NCBI RefSeq assembly: GCF_022690685.1
Contig: NZ_JALCYY010000054.1
Coordinates: 1-32,899, forward strand
Direction: 5' to 3'
DNA: 32,899 bases
DNA from: Anaeromyxobacter terrae
Lineage (GTDB): Bacteria > Myxococcota > Myxococcia > Myxococcales > Anaeromyxobacteraceae
Shown: in pieces, positions 29,373-32,899 of the stretch
How positions within the stretch are numbered: the stretch's first letter is position 1
Layout of the letters: each line of letters begins with the position of its first letter
Program-made: the position numbers and the translations under genes
The notes under the pieces: generated by a model
The model's input: only the letters and a program-made list of their open reading frames with translations
The model's database searches: none
What the model was told of the DNA's origin: nothing

Positions 29373-31736
29373 ATGAAGAGGCTCCTCAACCAGCTCGCAT
29401 CCCTGAAGCTCGCCGTGATCCTGCTCGTGCTGCTGCTCATCGGGCTCGCGGCGGGGACGATCATCGAGTCGTCGAGGGGCGCGCCCGTGGCGGCGCGGAC
29501 CGTCTACTACGCCTGGTGGTTCCTCGGGCTGCAGGGCCTGTTCGCGGTGAACGTCATCGCGTCCCTCCTGTCGCTCGCGCCCTGGGGCAAGCAGCGCATC
29601 GGCTACCTCATCACCCACACGTCGATCATCGTCATCTTCATCGGCGCGGGGCTCACCTACTTCTTCAAGACCGAGGGTCAGCTCGGGCTGTGGGAGGGGC
29701 AGAGCGCCGGCGAGATCGCCGCGCTCGACTCGAGCGGGCAGCCGTCGCTGTCGCACAAGCTCCCCTTCACCGTGAAGCTCGACGACTTCGAGGTCGAGAA
29801 CTACCCGGGGACGATGCGGCCCTCGCAGTTCCGCAGCCGCGTCCACATCACGGACGGTGACACGAACGAGACGTTCGCGGCCGAGATCTGGATGAACCAC
29901 CCGCTCCACTACCGCGGGTACAGCCTCTTCCAGTCGAGCTACCAGCAGGACCGGGACCCGCAGACGAACGAGATCCGCCGCGAGGCGACCGTCCTCTCCG
30001 TCTCCAGGGACCCCGGCCAGAACCTCGTCTTCGTGGGGTACACGTTCCTCGTGCTCGGCATGATCGTCGTGCTCGGCACCCGCATGGTGGAGACGAAGAA
30101 GCGCGGGCAGCTCGAGCGCATGCTCGCGGGCGACGACACGGGTAGCGCGCGCGCGTCGGGCCGCGTCGGGAAGACCGCCGCCGCGCTCGTGCTGGCGCTG
30201 TTCGCCTCGGCCGGCTCGGCGCAGGCGCCCGCTCCCGCCGCGATGGACGGGTGGGCCAAGGTCGACGCGATGCGCCGGCTGCCGGTGCAGCACGACGGCC
30301 GCAGCATGCCGTTCGACACGCTCGCCCGCGAGGCGGTCTGGAACGTCACGGGCTCGTACTCCTGGAACGGCGAGGACCCGGTCGTCACCGTCGCGCAGTG
30401 GCTGTTCGACCCGATGCGCGCGGCGAACACCCCCCTCGTCCAGCTCGGCAGCCCCGAGCTCGCCGTCGCCGTCGGGCTCCCGGGCGGCACGAAGTACGCC
30501 TCCTTCTCGCAGCTCGTCTCGAGCCAGCGCGTCCTCGGCATCATGCAGCAGGCTCGGCAGGCGGCGATGACCGACCAGCCGCGCACCGGCGTGCTCGCGC
30601 AGGCGGAGAAGCTCGAGGAGCGGCTCGTCTGGATGCAGGGCTTCCTCGAGAAGGACAAGCTCCGCGCCATCCCCGTGGCGGGCAAGCCGCGCGCGCGCTG
30701 GAGCGTGCCGCAGCCGATGAGCTCGGTCGACGACCTCGTCGCGCTCTCCACCGGGCCGCGCCTCGACGGCTGGCCGTCGCCCCAGGCGATCGACCGCGAG
30801 ATCCTCTACAAGAAGGTCCGCTCGACGCGCGTCGCCTGGATCGTCCTCCTCGGCGCGCTGGTCGTCTCGCTCGCCGCCTGGAACCGCAAGTCGAAGCTCC
30901 TCGACGGCCTCGCGTTCGCCGGCCTCCTCGGCGGGTTCGCGGTGATGAGCTGGGGCATCGCGATGCGCTGGGGGGTCGCGGGGCGCATCCCGGCGTCCAA
31001 CATGTACGAGTCGCTGCTGTTCCTCGCGTGGGGCGTCGGGCTGTTCGCGGTGGTGGCGCTCCCGGTGCTGCGGAACCGCCTCGTCGTGCTGAACGCCAAC
31101 GCGATGGCGGCGCTCACGATGGCGCTCACGGACCTGTTGCCCATCGACCGGTTCATCCACCCGATGCCGCCGGTGCTCTCCGGGACGCCGTGGCTCGCCA
31201 TCCACGTGCCGATCATCATGATCGGCTACTCGGTGCTCGCGCTCGGCGTCGTCATCGCGCACATGCAGATCGGCTTCACGATCTTCGCGCCGCGCCGGAC
31301 GGACCTCACCGTCCGCATGTCCGACCTGAACTACTGGTACATGATGGTCGGCTCCATCCTGCTCATCGCCGGCATCCTCACCGGCTCGGTCTGGGCGGCG
31401 TCGTCGTGGGGCCGCTACTGGGGCTGGGATCCGAAGGAGGTCTGGTCGCTCGTCGCGTTCCTCGCGTACATGGCGATCATCCACGGACGGTTCGACAAGC
31501 TCATCGGTCAGTTCGGCGTGGCGGCGCTCTCCATCATCGCGTTCCAGACGATCCTCATGACCTACCTGGGCGTGAACTTCGTGCTCGGCTCGGGCCTGCA
31601 CTCGTACGGCCAGGGCGACTCCCCGGTGGTGAACTGGATGATCATCGTCGCGCTCGCCGAGGCGGGGTTCGTGACCTGGGGCTTCCTCGCGCACCGCAAG
31701 CAGGAGCAGGCGCTCGGCGCGTCCACCGCGGCCTGA
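29373..31736 (+). CDS. ccsBA: Fused ResB-CcsA (CcsBA) cytochrome c synthase, system II
   Basis: This integral-membrane enzyme exports haem and attaches it to CxxCH motifs of apocytochromes. The N-terminal third is ResB-like: membrane helices near residues 8-30 and 70-95, a periplasmic domain with KLPFTVKLDDFEVEN and MNHPLHYRGYSLFQSS, and a closing helix. A linker with RRLPVQHDGRSMPFDTLARE leads to the CcsA-like half. This contains the tryptophan-rich haem-binding (WWD) motif WGRYWGWDPKEVWSL (about 677-691) and the His residues of the family (AIHVPIIMIGYS, AIIHGR). Length is 787 residues, as expected for a fused synthase. The ATG at 29373 has GGAGGG upstream. It supplies the maturation step for the multiheme cytochromes and peroxidase in this window, some of which use unusual haem motifs. 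Confidence 0.95.
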   Translation: MKRLLNQLASLKLAVILLVLLLIGLAAGTIIESSRGAPVAARTVYYAWWFLGLQGLFAVNVIASLLSLAPWGKQRIGYLITHTSIIVIFIGAGLTYFFKTEGQLGLWEGQSAGEIAALDSSGQPSLSHKLPFTVKLDDFEVENYPGTMRPSQFRSRVHITDGDTNETFAAEIWMNHPLHYRGYSLFQSSYQQDRDPQTNEIRREATVLSVSRDPGQNLVFVGYTFLVLGMIVVLGTRMVETKKRGQLERMLAGDDTGSARASGRVGKTAAALVLALFASAGSAQAPAPAAMDGWAKVDAMRRLPVQHDGRSMPFDTLAREAVWNVTGSYSWNGEDPVVTVAQWLFDPMRAANTPLVQLGSPELAVAVGLPGGTKYASFSQLVSSQRVLGIMQQARQAAMTDQPRTGVLAQAEKLEERLVWMQGFLEKDKLRAIPVAGKPRARWSVPQPMSSVDDLVALSTGPRLDGWPSPQAIDREILYKKVRSTRVAWIVLLGALVVSLAAWNRKSKLLDGLAFAGLLGGFAVMSWGIAMRWGVAGRIPASNMYESLLFLAWGVGLFAVVALPVLRNRLVVLNANAMAALTMALTDLLPIDRFIHPMPPVLSGTPWLAIHVPIIMIGYSVLALGVVIAHMQIGFTIFAPRRTDLTVRMSDLNYWYMMVGSILLIAGILTGSVWAASSWGRYWGWDPKEVWSLVAFLAYMAIIHGRFDKLIGQFGVAALSIIAFQTILMTYLGVNFVLGSGLHSYGQGDSPVVNWMIIVALAEAGFVTWGFLAHRKQEQALGASTAA

Positions 31737-31760
31737 GCCGATCGGGTTGGTGAAGTGAAG

Positions 31761-31794
31761 GAAGGGCCGGTCCGGTGCTCCGGGCCGGCCCTTC
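31761..31794 (+). terminator. Terminator after ccsBA
   Basis: GAAGGGCCGG (31761-31770) and CCGGCCCTTC (31785-31794), extended inward by CCGG/CCGG and a G-T wobble, give a stem of about 15 bp with a 4-nt loop. GGCGTTTC follows. It lies 24 bp past the stop. Confidence 0.85.
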
Positions 31795-32025
31795 GGCGTT
31801 TCACCGGGTTGCTCCGGAGGATGGAACCCCCGAGAAGTCGGCGACCGCTGGAGATGTCACCTTCGGTGCTACCGGACGGAGCGTGTCTACGCGACGACCC
31901 CATGAAGGGAGCGGCGAGCGTGGGACAGCGCACACACGGTGTCGCGGCAGGCGACCTGGCAGGCCATCGCTCGAAGCTCCGATGAGCGAGGCGCAGAACG
32001 GGCGCTCGCCATTCGGGGTGCTGTC

Positions 32026-32899
32026 ATGCGCTTTTCCTGTGATCGCTGCGGCAAGCGTTACGCGACGGCGAGCGAGCCGGTGGCGGGGCGCGTCTACCGC
32101 CTCCCGTGCAGCTGCGGGCACACGGTCGTGCTCCGGTTCGACGCGCCCGTCGCCCGGCCGACGCCCGCGAGGCCGCCACCGTTGCCGCTCGCCGCGGAGC
32201 GGCTGACGCGAATCGCGCCCAGACCCCCGCCGCTGCGCGGTGCGTCGATGGCCGCGCGAGGGGCGCCCGCGCCCGCGCTCCCGCCCCCGCTTCCGCTTCC
32301 GGCCGACGTCGACCCGCAGGCCCGCCTGCGCGAGCTGCTCGCGTCGATCGCGCGCGTCGAAGCTCTCCTCGGGGATCCATTCGCGCCCCCGGCCGGGCAG
32401 CCGCCGGACCTCGGTCTCGCCGCGCCGGCCGTCGCGAACGCCGCCGTCGCCGAGACGGTCGCGGTGGGTTCCGCGCCGGCGCGCCTCGCGCAGCGCGACC
32501 CCGACGCGGCGCCGGAGGCGACGGACCCCTCGCTTCGTTCGGCGCCGGTGCCGTTTGGCGCGGCCGCGTGGCGTGCGCTCACCGACGGTTCCTTGCGCGG
32601 GGCGCTCGTCGCCGTGGGCTTGCGCGCCTGGCTCGCTGCCCGCACGTACCCGCGTGCGGCCATCGCCCCGAACGTCGCGGCCGCCATCGTGGCCGCGGTG
32701 GTCGCAGGGGGCGCCGTGGCGGCGCTCTCTGCCGGGCCTGCGCCGGCGAGGGTCGCGGCGCGGCGCCCGGAGCGCGTGGCGGTGGTTCCCGCCGCGAGCA
32801 GCGAGGCGCCGGCGCCGCTCGAGGTCCGCGCGCCCCGCGCGGTCCCGGTCGCCCGGAAGTCGAGCGGCGCAAGGGCGTCGCGCGGGTCGCCCGCCGAGG
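32026..32899 (+). CDS. Zinc-ribbon membrane protein, partial (runs off the window)
   Basis: The reading frame opens at the ATG at 32026 and has no stop before the window ends (291 residues seen). The N-terminus MRFSCDRCGKRY followed by YRLPCSCGHTVVLR resembles the MJ0042-type zinc ribbon of myxobacterial proteins such as GltJ/AgmX, but the second half-site is CxC, not CxxC. A Pro/Ala-rich linker (about 45-90), a short helix (RLRELLASIARVEALL), and one hydrophobic segment (about 216-241, NVAAAIVAAVVAGGAVAAL) follow. The residues after it are Ala/Pro/Arg-rich. A TonB-like C-terminus may lie beyond the window, but that is inference from related architectures. The gap 31795-32025 holds no gene that I can support. 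Confidence 0.75.
   Translation, partial: MRFSCDRCGKRYATASEPVAGRVYRLPCSCGHTVVLRFDAPVARPTPARPPPLPLAAERLTRIAPRPPPLRGASMAARGAPAPALPPPLPLPADVDPQARLRELLASIARVEALLGDPFAPPAGQPPDLGLAAPAVANAAVAETVAVGSAPARLAQRDPDAAPEATDPSLRSAPVPFGAAAWRALTDGSLRGALVAVGLRAWLAARTYPRAAIAPNVAAAIVAAVVAGGAVAALSAGPAPARVAARRPERVAVVPAASSEAPAPLEVRAPRAVPVARKSSGARASRGSPAE

Noticed and set aside
31795-32025. Possible riboswitch or small ORF (31755-31985) before the zinc-ribbon gene
   Set aside because: The CACCTTCGGTG hairpin does not fit any known riboswitch core that I could match, and the ORF starts inside the ccsBA terminator.
1-32899. CRISPR arrays, tRNA, rRNA, transposases or phage genes
   Set aside because: I saw no regularly spaced repeats, no tRNA-like cloverleaf, and no recognisable recombinase or phage protein on reading both strands.

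Overview
The base composition is extremely GC-rich with strong GC bias at third codon positions. The gene content combines multiheme c-type cytochrome lipoproteins that use both CxxCH and CxxxxCH haem motifs, a system II cytochrome c synthase, a GbsR-type regulator, and a partial gene with a zinc-ribbon N-terminus followed by a proline/alanine linker. This combination points to an anaerobic or facultative member of the Myxococcota, most likely Anaeromyxobacter or a close relative. This is inference from gene families; no database was searched. The window looks chromosomal. I saw no rRNA, tRNA, CRISPR array, transposase or phage gene.

Layout. 1-4.8 kb: an HtpX-type membrane protease (-), then an archaeal-type DNA topoisomerase VI operon (subunit B, then subunit A, +), then a 43-residue protein with 20 Lys/Arg and no acidic residue that has its own promoter. 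4.9-8.5 kb: a PolB-like 3'-5' exonuclease and a di-haem cytochrome c peroxidase lipoprotein (-), a small DUF6132-like membrane protein (+), and a membrane acyltransferase (-). 8.6-11.3 kb: two multiheme cytochrome lipoproteins (10 and 13 haem motifs, -), each followed by a strong terminator-like hairpin. 11.6-15.3 kb (+): a small Cys/His protein, a DUF1015 protein, a GbsR-type regulator, an NmrA-like NAD(P)-binding protein and a small membrane protein. The regulator gene and the NmrA-like gene share a near-identical 21-bp operator-like site in their promoters. 15.4-16.9 kb (-): a membrane-anchored thioredoxin, a stand-alone receiver protein and TspO.

17.1-24 kb: an ABC-F ATPase (+), a Cys-rich Fe-S protein with a possible winged-helix region (-), an aromatic amino acid hydroxylase (+), a hemerythrin lacking one canonical His (-), a YjbQ/UPF0047 protein (+) and a rhomboid protease (-). 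Several of these are convergent pairs separated by only 7-18 bp, with stop codons inside palindromes. 24.2-27.2 kb: a 1006-residue flavoprotein that fuses an NfnA-like reductase, an NfnB-like reductase, a zinc-ribbon/rubredoxin module and a rubrerythrin-like diiron domain. This is the most unusual protein in the window. 27.8-31.7 kb: an unrecognised Cys-rich protein and a fused ResB-CcsA cytochrome c synthase. The window ends inside the zinc-ribbon gene.

How the genes fit together. The cytochromes, the di-haem peroxidase and the CcsBA synthase form a coherent extracytoplasmic electron-transfer set. CcsBA would attach the haems, and the peroxidase would remove peroxide in the periplasm. The Nfn-rubrerythrin fusion could couple NAD(P)H/ferredoxin pools to peroxide or oxygen reduction in the cytoplasm. 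With hemerythrin, thioredoxin and TspO, the region carries a recurrent redox and oxygen-defence theme. Topoisomerase VI is a rare enzyme in bacteria and is the other notable system.
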